A stretch of 64,000 bases of DNA from positions 6,039,501 to 6,103,500 of the forward strand of contig NZ_CP089981.1 of assembly GCF_021389975.1 (NCBI RefSeq), in the 5' to 3' direction. Of this stretch, positions 27,131 to 37,600 are shown piece after piece. The notes under the pieces were generated by a model that was not told the origin of the DNA, searched no databases, and was given only the letters and a program-made list of their open reading frames with translations. Numbering within the stretch: position 1 is the first letter of the stretch; each line of letters opens with the position of its first letter. Origin of the DNA: Fulvivirga ulvae. GTDB taxonomy: Bacteria > Bacteroidota > Bacteroidia > Cytophagales > Cyclobacteriaceae. The position numbers and the translations under genes were made by a program.

Positions 27131-28450
27131 ATGAAAAAAGTAGCATTTTATACATTAGGCTGTAAACTTAACTTCTCTGAGACTTCAACCATTTCCAGGA
27201 TGTTTGAAGAAAAGGGCTATAAGAAAGCGGAGTTTACTGATACACCCGATATTTTTATCATCAATACGTGTTCTGTCACTGAAAATGCGGATAAAAAATG
27301 TCGAAAAGTGGTCAGGGAGGCCAGAAAAATCTCTCCAGATGCTTATGTTACTATCATCGGATGCTATGCCCAGCTAAAACCTAAAGAAATCTCTGAAATA
27401 CCAGGCGTAGATGCGGTGTTGGGTGCTGCAGAGAAATTCCGGCTCATAGAACTTCTCGATGGCTTCGTCAGGACTAAAGAAACACAGGTGCTGGCCTCCG
27501 AAATAGAGGAAGCCAACATCTTCAATAATGCATATTCCATCAATGACCGTACACGCACCTTCCTAAAGGTTCAGGATGGTTGCGACTATAGTTGCACCTT
27601 CTGTACTATTCCTTTAGCCAGAGGCAACAGTCGCAGCGACACTATTCCCAACATTATCAAGTCTGCCAAAGAAATAGCCGAGTCAGGCGTAAAGGAGATT
27701 GTGCTAACCGGGGTGAATACAGGCGATTTTGGGATCAGGGATGGAAAAAGGCAAGATAAGTTCATTGACCTTGTAAAGGAACTTGATCAGGTAGAGGGCA
27801 TTGACCGTTTCAGGATTTCATCCATTGAGCCTAACCTCCTTCACGATGATATTATTGATTTTGTAGCAGGCTCAAGCAAATTTGTGCCTCATTTTCACAT
27901 TCCTCTGCAATCCGGCTCTGACAAGATCCTTAAAATGATGAAACGGCGCTACCTTAGTGCGCTATATGTCAGCCGGGTAGAAAAGATAAGGTCTGTAATG
28001 CCGCATTGCTGTATTGGTGTAGATGTTATTGTAGGCTTTCCCGGAGAGACTGATGAAGACTTTCTGGAGACGTACCATTTCCTCAATGAGCTTGACATTT
28101 CTTATCTGCATGTTTTTACTTACTCGGAACGTGCCAATACCGAGGCACCTGAGATGGGCAATGCAGTGCCCATGAAGGTAAGGCATCAGAGATCTAAAAT
28201 GCTAAGGACTCTTTCTGAAAAGAAAAAGAGGAAATTTTACGAGGAAAACCTGGGGCGTATTGATACGGTTTTATTTGAGGAAGACATTGAAGATGGCATG
28301 ATGCATGGGTTCACTAACAATTATGTGAGGGTAGCTGCCAAATATGATCCTGTACTTATCAATGAGCTTAAAAGAGTGAAACTAGCATCTATTAATCCCT
28401 CAGGGCATGTAGAGATAGAAGAAGTGGAAACCGAAGTACTAAGCCACTAG
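27131..28450 (+). CDS. mtaB: tRNA t6A37 methylthiotransferase MtaB
   Basis: This radical-SAM enzyme converts t6A37 to ms2t6A37 in tRNAs reading ANN codons. The 439 residues hold the N-terminal UPF0004 domain with cluster-binding Cys11, Cys47 and Cys78. The radical-SAM motif is at Cys151, Cys155 and Cys158 (CDYSCTFCTIP), followed by GVKEIVLTGVNTG and HFHIPLQSGSDKILKMMKRR. A short TRAM-like C-terminal region ends the protein. The stop codon overlaps the converging nitroreductase gene by 4 bases. The subfamily (MtaB rather than MiaB) is judged from the N-terminal TLGCKLNFSE. Confidence 0.94.
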   Translation: MKKVAFYTLGCKLNFSETSTISRMFEEKGYKKAEFTDTPDIFIINTCSVTENADKKCRKVVREARKISPDAYVTIIGCYAQLKPKEISEIPGVDAVLGAAEKFRLIELLDGFVRTKETQVLASEIEEANIFNNAYSINDRTRTFLKVQDGCDYSCTFCTIPLARGNSRSDTIPNIIKSAKEIAESGVKEIVLTGVNTGDFGIRDGKRQDKFIDLVKELDQVEGIDRFRISSIEPNLLHDDIIDFVAGSSKFVPHFHIPLQSGSDKILKMMKRRYLSALYVSRVEKIRSVMPHCCIGVDVIVGFPGETDEDFLETYHFLNELDISYLHVFTYSERANTEAPEMGNAVPMKVRHQRSKMLRTLSEKKKRKFYEENLGRIDTVLFEEDIEDGMMHGFTNNYVRVAAKYDPVLINELKRVKLASINPSGHVEIEEVETEVLSH

Positions 28451-29058
28451 ATAAAGCTATTCCCCCACGATTCGCTAAACGCTAACTGGCTAAGTTCTTT
28501 TCTCTGCCGCCTGGATGCCTCTGATTTTTGGTCTTTTTCGGTTAGTTGGCCCGGGTCACCAAGATATCCGATAGCCACACCAGTTAAAACCTCAAAAGTT
28601 TCCGGCACCTTAAATAACTCTATTGCTCTATCCGGATTTATACCTGCCATCTGGTGAACATACAGGTTATCGGCCATTGCCTGCAAGCTTAATGTTGACA
28701 TAGCAGCACCGCAGTCATACCTATAATGTCTGTTGGGCTTATCATTATGTGTAAATGCCTTTTTTGCACATACCAGCATCAAAACAGGAGCATGCCCAGC
28801 CCATCCTTTGTTAAAGTCATTTATACATTCCAACACTTTCTGGTACTCCTCTCCCCTGCTTTTGACTCCTACAATAAATCGCCAGGGTTGCTCATTAAAA
28901 GAGGATGGTGCCCATCTGGCAGCTTCCAGCATTTTCAGGATTTGGTGCCTGGAGGGTTCTTTTGTGCTAAATGCCCTGGGACTCCAACGCCCGATAATTA
29001 ATGGGTGTAAATCAAATTCAGTTTGTGCGGGTTTTATATTTATTGGTTCGGTACTCAT
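28447..29058 (-). CDS. Nitroreductase family protein
   Basis: About 203 residues from the ATG at 29056-29058 (an ATG five codons upstream is also possible). The FMN-binding signature RWSPRAFSTKEPSRHQILKM opens it, followed by ARWAPSSFNEQPWRFIV, then YDCGAAMSTLSLQAMADNLY and a C-terminal AIGYLGDP. These are typical of small dimeric NAD(P)H-dependent flavin nitroreductases. The physiological substrate is unknown. It converges on mtaB, overlapping its 3' end by 4 bases. Confidence 0.9.
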   Translation of the reverse strand: MSTEPINIKPAQTEFDLHPLIIGRWSPRAFSTKEPSRHQILKMLEAARWAPSSFNEQPWRFIVGVKSRGEEYQKVLECINDFNKGWAGHAPVLMLVCAKKAFTHNDKPNRHYRYDCGAAMSTLSLQAMADNLYVHQMAGINPDRAIELFKVPETFEVLTGVAIGYLGDPGQLTEKDQKSEASRRQRKELSQLAFSESWGNSFI

Positions 29059-29130
29059 ATCATTAATTGTCAAACCTTTACTAATTCAACAATAACGACA
29101 CAAATTCGTTTAAATCTACATCCTAAAATA

Positions 29131-29784
29131 CTAGGTTAGCATTACCCCATCCTGAATTTCCAGCTTTCTGTCAGCCATATCGGCAAGCTCTTCATTGTGT
29201 GTAACAATCACAAAGGTTTGTCCCAGTTCATCCCTTAGTTTGAAGAACAGGCTGTGAAGTTCTTTAGCATTTTTTGAATCCAGGTTCCCGCTTGGTTCAT
29301 CTGCAAATATAATCGAGGGGTCATTGATCAAAGCCCTGGCCACTGCAGCGCGCTGCTGCTCACCTCCTGACAACTCCGAAGGCTTATGATCACGCCTGGC
29401 GGAAATACCGAGCACTTCCAACAGTTCATCAGCACGTCTGCTTACTTCGGCGGCATCCCTTTTTCCGATGTAGCCGGGAATGCACACATTCTCTTTGGCA
29501 GTAAACTCAGGCAGGAGATTGTGGAATTGAAAGATGAAACCGATGTGCTTATTACGAAAAGCTGACTTCTCCTTATTGCTCATCCGGCTAACGTCTGACT
29601 GGTTTATTCTTAAAGAGCCATTATCAGATTGATCCAACGTACCTAAAATATGCAGCAACGTACTTTTCCCCGCCCCTGATGCTCCCACAATAGAAATAAT
29701 TTCTTTTCTTTCTACATGCAGATCAATCCCTTTAAGGACACGAAGGTCTCCATATGACTTAGTTATTCCACTTGCTGTCAGCAT
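29131..29784 (-). CDS. ABC transporter ATP-binding protein, LolD-like
   Basis: The 217-residue ATPase has Walker A GASGAGKST at 34-42, the Q loop FQFHNLLPEFTA near 86-97, signature LSGGEQQ at 138-144 and Walker B IIFADEP at 158-164, with the switch His in VTHNEE. The MacB/LolD type is indicated by FQFHNLLPEFTAKENV and the length. Such ATPases drive release of outer-membrane lipoproteins (LolCDE) or export of small molecules. No permease gene lies beside it, as is common for lolD in Bacteroidota. The gene is divergent from sucC. Confidence 0.88.
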   Translation of the reverse strand: MLTASGITKSYGDLRVLKGIDLHVERKEIISIVGASGAGKSTLLHILGTLDQSDNGSLRINQSDVSRMSNKEKSAFRNKHIGFIFQFHNLLPEFTAKENVCIPGYIGKRDAAEVSRRADELLEVLGISARRDHKPSELSGGEQQRAAVARALINDPSIIFADEPSGNLDSKNAKELHSLFFKLRDELGQTFVIVTHNEELADMADRKLEIQDGVMLT

Positions 29785-29873
29785 AATTTTATTACCACCT
29801 GAATTAAGTATGATCCAAACTTATGAAAATTGAATATAGAATGCGTCTTCAACATGATTTTAAATCAACAATA

Positions 29874-29905
29874 TTTGAAATATAAAACCAAAAGAACTAC
29901 TTTCG
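29874..29905 (+). promoter_or_regulatory. sucC: Candidate sucC promoter
   Basis: TTTG at 29874-29877 is followed 20 bases later by TACTTTCG at 29898-29905, one mismatch from the Bacteroidota TAnnTTTG -7 box. It ends about 17 bases before the preferred sucC start codon, giving a short leader. Confidence 0.4.
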
Positions 29906-29922
29906 TGCAAAAATTTGTAAGC

Positions 29923-31134
29923 ATGAACATTCACGAATATCAAGCAAAAGACATATTAAAAAAATACGGCGTACAGGTACAACGAGGTATCGTAGCTGAC
30001 AATGCTGAGAAAGCACTGGATGCAGCGAAGGAACTTCACAATGAGACCGGTACGACTTGGTATGTAATCAAAGCTCAAATTCATGCCGGTGGACGTGGAA
30101 AAGGAAAAGTGAAGGAGACTGGTTCAAATGGAGTTGTTTTAGCCAAATCTTTGGATCAGGTAACTGAAAAAGCCAAAGGCATACTGGGTGGCACATTGGT
30201 AACGCACCAGACTGGTGAAGAAGGCAAAAAAGTTAACAAAATCCTTATCGCTGAGGATGTATACTACCCTGGCGACTCTGAGCCAAAAGAATACTACCTG
30301 AGTATATTGCTTGATAGGGCAAAAAGCTGCAACGTGATCATGGCCTCTACTGAAGGTGGTATGGACATCGAAGAAGTGGCAGAAAAATCGCCTGAAAAAA
30401 TCGTGAAAGAGTGGATCGATCCTGCAGTAGGGCTACAAGGCTTCCAGGCACGTAAAATTGCTTTTGCTTTAGGTCTTGAAGGTAATGCTTTTAAAGAAAT
30501 GGTGAAATTCATCTACTCACTTTACAAAGCATATGAGGCCACTGACTCATCAATGTTCGAAATCAATCCTGTTCTAAAAACATCGGATAATAAAATACTG
30601 GCTGTTGACGCTAAGGTAAACCTTGACGACAACGCCCTTTTCAGACACAAAGACCTCGCTGAACTCAGAGACATCACTGAGGAAGATCCTGCGGAGGTAG
30701 AAGCCGGAAGATCAGGCTTAAGCTATGTTAAACTTGACGGTAACGTAGGTTGTATGGTAAACGGCGCGGGTCTTGCTATGGCTACCATGGATATCATTAA
30801 GCTTTCAGGCGGAGAGCCTGCAAACTTCCTTGATGTTGGAGGTGGAGCCAATGCAGAGACTGTAGAAGCGGGTTTTAGAATTATCTTGAAAGATCCTAAT
30901 GTAAAAGCCATTTTGATTAATATCTTTGGGGGTATCGTTAGGTGCGACCGTGTGGCTAATGGTGTTGTAGAAGCCTACAAGAAAATTGGAAACATTGATA
31001 TTCCAATCATCGTTCGTCTACAAGGAACCAATGCTGAAGAAGGTGCTAAGATCATTGAAGAGTCAGGATTAAAAGTATCTTCGGCCATCTTATTAAAAGA
31101 TGCTGCAGCCAAAGTAAAAGAAGTATTGTCTTAA
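29923..31134 (+). CDS. sucC: Succinate--CoA ligase (ADP-forming), beta subunit
   Basis: This TCA-cycle subunit has an ATP-grasp domain and couples succinyl-CoA cleavage to NTP synthesis. With the ATG at 29923 the protein has 403 residues and begins MNIHEYQAKDILKKYGV, exactly the family N-terminus; the longer frame upstream of it is leader. HAGGRGKGKVK is the nucleotide-binding glycine-rich loop, FEINPVLKTSDN is metal binding, and GGGANAETVEAGFRII with NIFGGIVRCDRVANG closes the interface to the alpha subunit. The alpha-subunit gene is not adjacent. A tRNA gene follows. Confidence 0.96.
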   Translation: MNIHEYQAKDILKKYGVQVQRGIVADNAEKALDAAKELHNETGTTWYVIKAQIHAGGRGKGKVKETGSNGVVLAKSLDQVTEKAKGILGGTLVTHQTGEEGKKVNKILIAEDVYYPGDSEPKEYYLSILLDRAKSCNVIMASTEGGMDIEEVAEKSPEKIVKEWIDPAVGLQGFQARKIAFALGLEGNAFKEMVKFIYSLYKAYEATDSSMFEINPVLKTSDNKILAVDAKVNLDDNALFRHKDLAELRDITEEDPAEVEAGRSGLSYVKLDGNVGCMVNGAGLAMATMDIIKLSGGEPANFLDVGGGANAETVEAGFRIILKDPNVKAILINIFGGIVRCDRVANGVVEAYKKIGNIDIPIIVRLQGTNAEEGAKIIEESGLKVSSAILLKDAAAKVKEVLS

Positions 31135-31161
31135 AATATAAGCTATAGCAATATAGCTGAT

Positions 31162-31235
31162 GCACTCGTAGTTCAACTGGATAGAATACCAGATTTCGGC
31201 TCTGGGGGTTGAGGGTTCGAATCCTTCCGAGTGCA
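31162..31235 (+). tRNA. tRNA-Arg (anticodon UCG)
   Basis: The cloverleaf reads by eye: acceptor stem GCACTCG paired with CGAGTGC at the 3' end plus discriminator A; anticodon stem CCAGA/TCTGG with loop TTTCGGC giving anticodon TCG; T arm with GGTTCGAATCC. The CCA end is not encoded. It reads CGA-type arginine codons. It lies 27 bases after sucC. Confidence 0.93.
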
Positions 31236-31239
31236 CTAC

Positions 31240-31267
31240 AAATAGCTCTGCAAATGCGGGGCTATTT
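31240..31267 (+). terminator. Terminator hairpin after tRNA-Arg
   Basis: A 12-bp stem (31240-31251 with 31256-31267, two G-U pairs) with a 4-base loop AAAT is followed by TTGATTTT. It starts 5 bases after the tRNA. Confidence 0.7.
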
Positions 31268-31373
31268 TGATTTTACAGGTAAGTAAAAAACTATAGCTTC
31301 ATTTTGACGTTACTATTTTTTATAATTACCAACATTATTTATTAAATTGAAGTTTAATGAGTATAATTAGACC

Positions 31374-32285
31374 ATGAAGATATTTGTAGCTGTACTCAGC
31401 ATAGGTTTGTTATTTATAACCGAATTAGCATATTCCCAAAGCTTTTTCAGGTTTAGCGGAGGAAGAGATGCTATTGTTTCTTTAGGTACCGGCACATCCA
31501 CCTATTTTGGTGATCTTAAAGACCCTGGTGAGTATATGGACGCCAAACCAAGCTTAAACGTTGGCATGCAATATTTCTTTAATCCTCGCATTTCAGCAAG
31601 GGCTGAAATGACCTGGTTTCGTCTAAAGGGAGACGATCGTGATGCTGATGTAAATGGTAGAATTTTGAGAAACCTATCATTTCGAAGCGATAATCTAGAG
31701 TTTAACGTTGTAGGAATTATAAACGCATTTCCAAATGGGGCACGATTTTATCAAAGACCTCAATTTAACCCTTATGGTTTTTTGGGGGTTGCTTTACTAT
31801 ATTTTAATCCTAAGGGAGAGGTTCCTTCCACCGATTGGGACGGTAATGATCTACAAAAGGCTGGAAAGTATATCGCTCTTCAACCTTTACAGACAGAAGG
31901 CGTCAACTACAGCCGATTAGCTATCGTCATTCCATTTGGAGCCGGTATCAAATATAAAGCAAGTCCCTTTATAAATATTGCTATTGAAGGCGGCTACAGA
32001 TTAACATTTACTGACTATTTAGACGACGTCAGTACAACCTACCAACTACACTCCTCTATAGAAGATCCTCTAGTACAAGCAATGGCCGATAAAAGGCATG
32101 AACTGGACCTGCCACCTCTTGGTCTTGAACCTGATCATATTAGAGGGAATCCCAACAATAATGATGGATACTTCTTGTTTAATGTTAAAGTTGAATATTA
32201 TTTACCTTCGGATATATTTACTTTTAAATCCAGAGCCAGGAATAAAGGGCCAAGGCGAAATATTCAAAGGAATCGCCGAAAGTAA
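31374..32285 (+). CDS. Outer-membrane beta-barrel protein (DUF6089-like)
   Basis: The 303-residue protein has a cleavable signal peptide (MKIFVAVLSIGLLF to AYSQ) and alternating beta strands: GTGTSTYFGDLKDPGEYMDA, SLNVGMQYFFNPRISARAEM, RSDNLEFNVVGIINAF, NPYGFLGVALLYFNPKGE and FGAGIKYKASPFINIAIEGG. These resemble the DUF6089 family of Bacteroidota outer-membrane proteins. The C-terminus is basic and Arg-rich. Function is unknown. It stands alone on the plus strand, converging on the polysaccharide locus. Confidence 0.75.
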   Translation: MKIFVAVLSIGLLFITELAYSQSFFRFSGGRDAIVSLGTGTSTYFGDLKDPGEYMDAKPSLNVGMQYFFNPRISARAEMTWFRLKGDDRDADVNGRILRNLSFRSDNLEFNVVGIINAFPNGARFYQRPQFNPYGFLGVALLYFNPKGEVPSTDWDGNDLQKAGKYIALQPLQTEGVNYSRLAIVIPFGAGIKYKASPFINIAIEGGYRLTFTDYLDDVSTTYQLHSSIEDPLVQAMADKRHELDLPPLGLEPDHIRGNPNNNDGYFLFNVKVEYYLPSDIFTFKSRARNKGPRRNIQRNRRK

Positions 32286-32543
32286 TCTTAGATAGATAAA
32301 ATACTTAACATTAAATATTTTTTACAAGTTAACATTAGATATCTTAAATGGTTAAAAACTCTCTAACCTTACTCTTACTAATAAACGTAGCTTAAACGCC
32401 AAAATCCTCATTTTTGCATCTTTGGTATGGTAGAAAGTTCCTACATGCACAATGGTGAATGGTTTAAGGGGATTTAATTCCTGATTAACACAGCTACATC
32501 AAAAAACAAGGAATATTTTATTTCAAATAATTCTGTTAACCTA
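32286..32543. other. Convergent intergenic region
   Basis: This AT-rich spacer of 258 bases lies between the converging beta-barrel gene and the end of the polysaccharide locus. I saw no strong hairpin, gene or RNA in it. Confidence 0.3.
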
Positions 32544-34454
32544 TTAAGACGCAGGTACAATATGCTTCTTATCCAAAATTTGATAACGAGAACTATTGCT
32601 TTTAAACTCAGGGACTATTTCTTTCATAATTTTCACAATTTCATAATCATCTTTATGACTGAAAATTGCCTTTCTTAAACGCTCTATATCCTGAGTAATC
32701 CGATTATAGTCGTATTCAAGCACTTTCGCAATCATAATTTTTTGATGGTGAGTTGCGATCGTATTTTCTTTGCTGGCTAGTAGTTCCTCATACAATTTTT
32801 CCCCTTGCCTTAAACCAGTAAATACAATTTCTATATCAAGATTTAACTGCAACCCGGATAGCTGAATCATTTTCTTTGCTAAATCCACAATCCTAATGGA
32901 TTTACCCATATCAAAAATAAATATTTCTCCCCCTTTCCCCATTGCCCCAGCCTCAAGAACTAGTTGGCAAGCCTCAGTAATAGTCATAAAATACCTGGTT
33001 ATTTCAGGGTGTGTAACAGTTACAGGTCCGCCATTACTAATTTGCTTTTGAAAAAATGGTATAACGGAACCATTGGAGCCAAGCACATTACCAAAGCGTG
33101 TTGTCACAAATGAAGTGTGGCTATCGTCCAATTCCCTGAGATGATTATTCAATGATCTTACATAAATCTCCGAAATTCTTTTTGAGCATCCCATTACGTT
33201 TGTAGGATTTACAGCCTTATCAGTTGAAACCATTACAAATTTCTCTACATGAAATTTAACAGCCAGATCAGCTAAGTTTTTTGTACCCAACACATTACAC
33301 AAAACTGCTTCCATAGGATTACGTTCCATCATTGGCACATGCTTATAGGCAGCAGCATGAAAAATTATTTCCGGTTTAAAATTAATAAAAACATCATTCA
33401 ACCTATCAAAATTCGTAATATCAGCCACAAAAAACTCAATCCCTTTCACATCTTCAAACTCACGTTCAACGTCATAAAGAGCAGATTCTGCCTGATCTAT
33501 TAATATGAGCTGAGATGGTTTATAAAGGATAACTTGCCTTACAAGCTCGCTTCCTATAGATCCAGCCGCTCCTGTAATGCATACTCTTTTACCTAAGATC
33601 TGATTTCTGACAGCCTCATTATCAAGTTCAATTGTCTCTCGACCGAGTAGGTCTTCAATATTTATCTCTTTAATTTGGTTCAGACTGAGTTCACCCTTCA
33701 CCCAATGTTCAACCTGTGGAACCGTTCTGACCTTAACATCTAAATCCAGGCATATATCAACAATTTCATTCTTTCTTTCTACAGGAAGTTGGTTAACTGC
33801 TATTATTAATTCACTAATTTTGAGGCTGGTCAATAAAGATTCTAATGCCAGTCCGCTGTATATAGGGGTACCATGAATGATTTTCCCAATCTTTCTATTA
33901 TCATCCTCAATAAATCCCACCACCTTATACTTGGTGCCGTCGCTACCATCTATCACCTGCTTAGTGACAATCCCTAGTTGTCCAGCTCCAAAAATGATAA
34001 CTCTTGTTTTATTAGTAATAACGCCTCTATAATAAGAAAACACATTCTTTATCAAGAGTCTATACTGAAACAGGAATAAAAAAGAAGCAAGAAAGGCAAT
34101 TAAAATAACGGAGTAAGGTATTAAATTCTTTTCGTAATTGTAATGATACAATAAATTGACAAAGCAGGTTATTACATGGGTTACAATCAGTGTGTAAAAA
34201 ACCCTTAAACCATCTTGGATACCGGTGTACCTTACAATTCCTGCATAGCTCTTAGTTAATAATAGTGCAACCAAACAAGCGAGCACATTTACACCAACAC
34301 CAAGAGTATAATTAAATAGTTCTAATTCTTCAAATTCGAAATTAAATCTGAGCAAATAAGCAAGGTAGGTCGCACACCCAACCACCAGTAAATCAATAAG
34401 AATAATGATCCAACGTGGTAATATTCTTAGTTTTAGCAAAAAATGAGTTATCAA
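32544..34454 (-). CDS. UDP-GlcNAc 4,6-dehydratase (PglF/WbpM/CapD family), membrane bound
   Basis: The 636-residue protein has four N-terminal membrane helices (about 12-135), a first Rossmann domain starting FGAGQLGIVTKQV, and the catalytic SDR domain opening with ITGAAGSIGSELVRQ. It continues with HAAAYKHVPMMERNP, STDKAVNPTNVMGCSKR (active-site Asp-Lys region of this family) and FDMGKSIRIVDLAKKMI. It forms UDP-4-keto-6-deoxy-HexNAc, the first step to bacillosamine- or legionaminic-type sugars. It is the last gene of the locus on the minus strand, 25 bases after a tiny sorting-signal protein gene. Confidence 0.92.
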   Translation of the reverse strand: MITHFLLKLRILPRWIIILIDLLVVGCATYLAYLLRFNFEFEELELFNYTLGVGVNVLACLVALLLTKSYAGIVRYTGIQDGLRVFYTLIVTHVITCFVNLLYHYNYEKNLIPYSVILIAFLASFLFLFQYRLLIKNVFSYYRGVITNKTRVIIFGAGQLGIVTKQVIDGSDGTKYKVVGFIEDDNRKIGKIIHGTPIYSGLALESLLTSLKISELIIAVNQLPVERKNEIVDICLDLDVKVRTVPQVEHWVKGELSLNQIKEINIEDLLGRETIELDNEAVRNQILGKRVCITGAAGSIGSELVRQVILYKPSQLILIDQAESALYDVEREFEDVKGIEFFVADITNFDRLNDVFINFKPEIIFHAAAYKHVPMMERNPMEAVLCNVLGTKNLADLAVKFHVEKFVMVSTDKAVNPTNVMGCSKRISEIYVRSLNNHLRELDDSHTSFVTTRFGNVLGSNGSVIPFFQKQISNGGPVTVTHPEITRYFMTITEACQLVLEAGAMGKGGEIFIFDMGKSIRIVDLAKKMIQLSGLQLNLDIEIVFTGLRQGEKLYEELLASKENTIATHHQKIMIAKVLEYDYNRITQDIERLRKAIFSHKDDYEIVKIMKEIVPEFKSNSSRYQILDKKHIVPAS

Positions 34455-34479
34455 GGCTAAATCCCAATTATAATTTGAA

Positions 34480-34668
34480 TCACTTTTTTCGGGACGATTT
34501 CATAACCCTTCTAACACCCAGAGCTCCCCCTATAAAAAGTAATATTTCTATTCCCCATATCGGCACTGGTTCCCCCGGGTCGGGGGGTGGTCCACCACCA
34601 GGTTGAGCCAATATAGCTGTTACCTGTAAAAAACATAACAACACAACAACAATAAGCCTTATCCGCAT
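34480..34668 (-). CDS. Small exported protein with PEP-CTERM-like tail, candidate XrtF substrate
   Basis: The 62-residue protein consists of a signal peptide (1-21, ending AILAQ), a Gly/Pro-rich stretch (PGGGPPPDPGEPVP, 22-36), one hydrophobic helix (WGIEILLFIGGALGV) and a basic tail RRVMKSSRKK. This short motif, helix and basic-end plan is that of exosortase sorting signals, close to the Bacteroidota Pro-Ile-Asp type, here Val-Pro-Ile-Trp-Gly. A mature form would be little more than the sorting signal itself. It lies 2 bases after a giant T9SS protein gene and near xrtF. Its being an XrtF substrate is inference. Confidence 0.7.
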   Translation of the reverse strand: MRIRLIVVVLLCFLQVTAILAQPGGGPPPDPGEPVPIWGIEILLFIGGALGVRRVMKSSRKK

Positions 34669-34670
34669 TC

Positions 34671-37600
34671 TTACTCTTTTATTATACGTTTTGATACTAC
34701 CTGTCCGTTAATATTACATACTAGTAAATATATTCCACTTCTCAAACCAGACATATCCACAACAGCGCTAATTCTATCACCATTCTCATCTATTCTAACT
34801 TCTGGATAAACTACCCTACCTCTAGAATCTATAATCCTGACATGCGTAGGTACACCTGCATATGCTGTTATATTAATAAAGTCTGCAGCAGGCACTGGAT
34901 ATACATTGACTGGTGGAGATTCAACTACCGATTGATTATGGTCATTTTTCCTCAAAACAAAACGGGCTCCTTTTGATTCCTTATTTGAGTCAACCGTGAA
35001 ATTGATTGTTTTTGTTTCTGACAGAGAATATTTTTCGCCAGTATATATATCGTAAAGATACAGATGCTGATCTTCTATGAAGGAATTATCTGAATTCATT
35101 GTTAAAGTATAATCACCTTCGTTAACAGCCTTAATATATATCCATGTACCGTCACTATTATCCGTAGCAAAACGAACACATTTTCGCTCTCCTGGATTTT
35201 CCATTACAGAAACGCTAAACAGTTCTCCTTGTAATTTAGGTGCATCCCTACCAGGTTCATATCCAGGCTTGGCATCCTCCCTAATAATAATGAAGGAATT
35301 ATCCGTAAAATTATCATACGTAAGAGAAATTGTTAATTCCTGCCACTCATTGGTTCCTTTCCTAAAGAAACTTCCACTTAGAGCTGTTTTTGCATTTTCA
35401 TTTATTGTTAAAGAAGCATCCGTTGTTTCAGCATATACCCAAAAAGCTTGTCCAAGCGCAACAACACCATTTGGAAGATCACCGCTTTGGCTATCAGCAT
35501 CCCACGTTCTAAATAACCCACTGGCATTGTCTGGAACATATATAACAGGTGCTATGTCTGTTTTTGACCAACCACTGCCATTGTCCCAAAAAACCGGTGA
35601 AGGGTATGGATTTCCTATAAGGTTCCACCCATCAGCATCCGGGTTAACTGGGGTAGATACAGTATGTGTAATATTTAAATCAATATCCCCACTGTTAACA
35701 TTGCCCACCAGGTCCCAGGAAACCTGCACATCTTCCCACATATATGCCAAATACCCTCTTCCTGTTTCCAACGTCTCAGTATTTGATGAATTGGGGTAAC
35801 CTAAATAACCGTTACTTATGCTACCATTAGCAGCCTCCAAATAATACCTGAGGGAATGTGAGTTGTTATTACATCCTGTACAAGGAAAGCTGGTTCCTGT
35901 GAACCCCCCTGTTATAGAAAAATCATCCTGAAGTTGAGCTACCGTTGCATTTTGAACCGGAGAAGAAATATAGCGATTTATGTTTCCCTCCTGGCTCATA
36001 TACCTTTGAATCGTAACATCACCAACCACCGATGATCCGTCAACCAAAGGACCAATTCTTGCATCTACAAAAGAATCATCAGCGGATGAAATTAATGTCA
36101 AAAAACCATTTGAGTTAAAAGTAGCTCCATTCTCAACTGAAAGCAAAACCGTTAATTCAATAGCGCTAAGTAGACCAGTACTTGCTCCTGCCCTTGTCAA
36201 CAAAAATGAGTTAAACCTATTACCCGAAGGAAGAAAGTTGAAAGAAGACAATGAACCAGAGCCTCCTATGCTAACAATGCAATTATCCTCTACAGAAAAA
36301 TTACCGTTGGTTCTATTATACTCCCCATTTAGTGTAAGTTCATCCCCTCCCAAAAGAAGATCCCCGTCAGTCATATTCAAGGTTCCGTTAACTGTTAAAC
36401 TATTTTGAATTTCAACAGTTCCTGAAGACCTATCAAGTGTAAAATCACGAAGGCTCTGATCTCCATTTGGGAAAGGAAAGGTTCCGAAATCGCCTGTACC
36501 ATTTATAGTTATATCACTTGTAGAGGTCACCGTGATAAAGGAACTTGAAATCAAATCTCCATTAAGAACTAGTGATTTATTATTCCCAACGATTAGATTT
36601 CCTGCTTGCAAGGTTAAATCACCTGTCACTGTTAATTCACTAAAATTATCTGCAAATTCAATTCCATTAGGATTGTTGATGATCACATCCACACCAGGAG
36701 ATTCTGATCCTGGATGTCCATTTCCCAGATATTGTACATCTTCCCCATTATAGATAATTACTGAACCAGGATTGTAAGTCCTTGTTCCTCCATTTCGAAT
36801 ATTTCCGGAATTTGCCGGATAGGCTTGTATTGCTCCATCAGTGCTCAATCCCCCCACCATTAATACTCCTGAAACTGTCAAATCCCCCAGTCCAAGAATA
36901 GCGTTTCGTGTTAAATCAACTATCGCATCTGCTTCAATCAAATAATTAATAGTGTTCAAAATGGATCCGGTTCTGGTAAAATATTGGGTTTGGCTGGTTG
37001 GGTTACCAATAAAATTAATATTGCCTTGACTCGCAGAGCCCATTTCTGTTAAAGTACCCCCTGTTATATTTACATCACCCTCTACATTTAAGGTTGTTCG
37101 TCCAGACCCCAGCCCACAATTCATTATAGTACCCGGGGTATTATCCATAGTGAAGGAACCTGACAAGTTAATAGTTGTTTGCCCATAACTCGCCAATAAT
37201 GTATTTCTGGAAGTGTTAAATAGCATATCTCCAGAAATGTTAAGTGTAAGATCCCCGTCCCGGTTAATATTAAAATTCGAGCTACCTAAAACTCTAAAAT
37301 CCCCCGAAACATTAATTATCGAAGATTCAACATTATTTAATCTTACCTGCCCTGACCCTGTACTATTTACAATAAAATCGCCATTAATTTGCTGAATTTT
37401 ACCTCCGAGAGATACACTCTGATCAGATGCCAATGCCGAGCAGTCTATTATTACATTACCAAACTGTTGGGTCCAATTATTACCAGAAACACTTAAAGTT
37501 GTAGTAAATCCGGATATTTCAAAGGTAGAATTAGCATCCCAGGAAGCCACAGGAGGCTCCCCGGACGAAGTTGTATACAAATGTCTATAGGTTCCACCAG

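Noticed and set aside
31162..31235. tRNA-Arg as integration site of the decayed recombinase element
   Set aside because: It is about 4.5 kb from the recombinase with housekeeping genes between, and I saw no repeat of its 3' end near the remnants.
35269..35799. Open frame of 176 codons on the plus strand
   Set aside because: It lies wholly inside the giant T9SS gene on the other strand, and has no family motif or signal.
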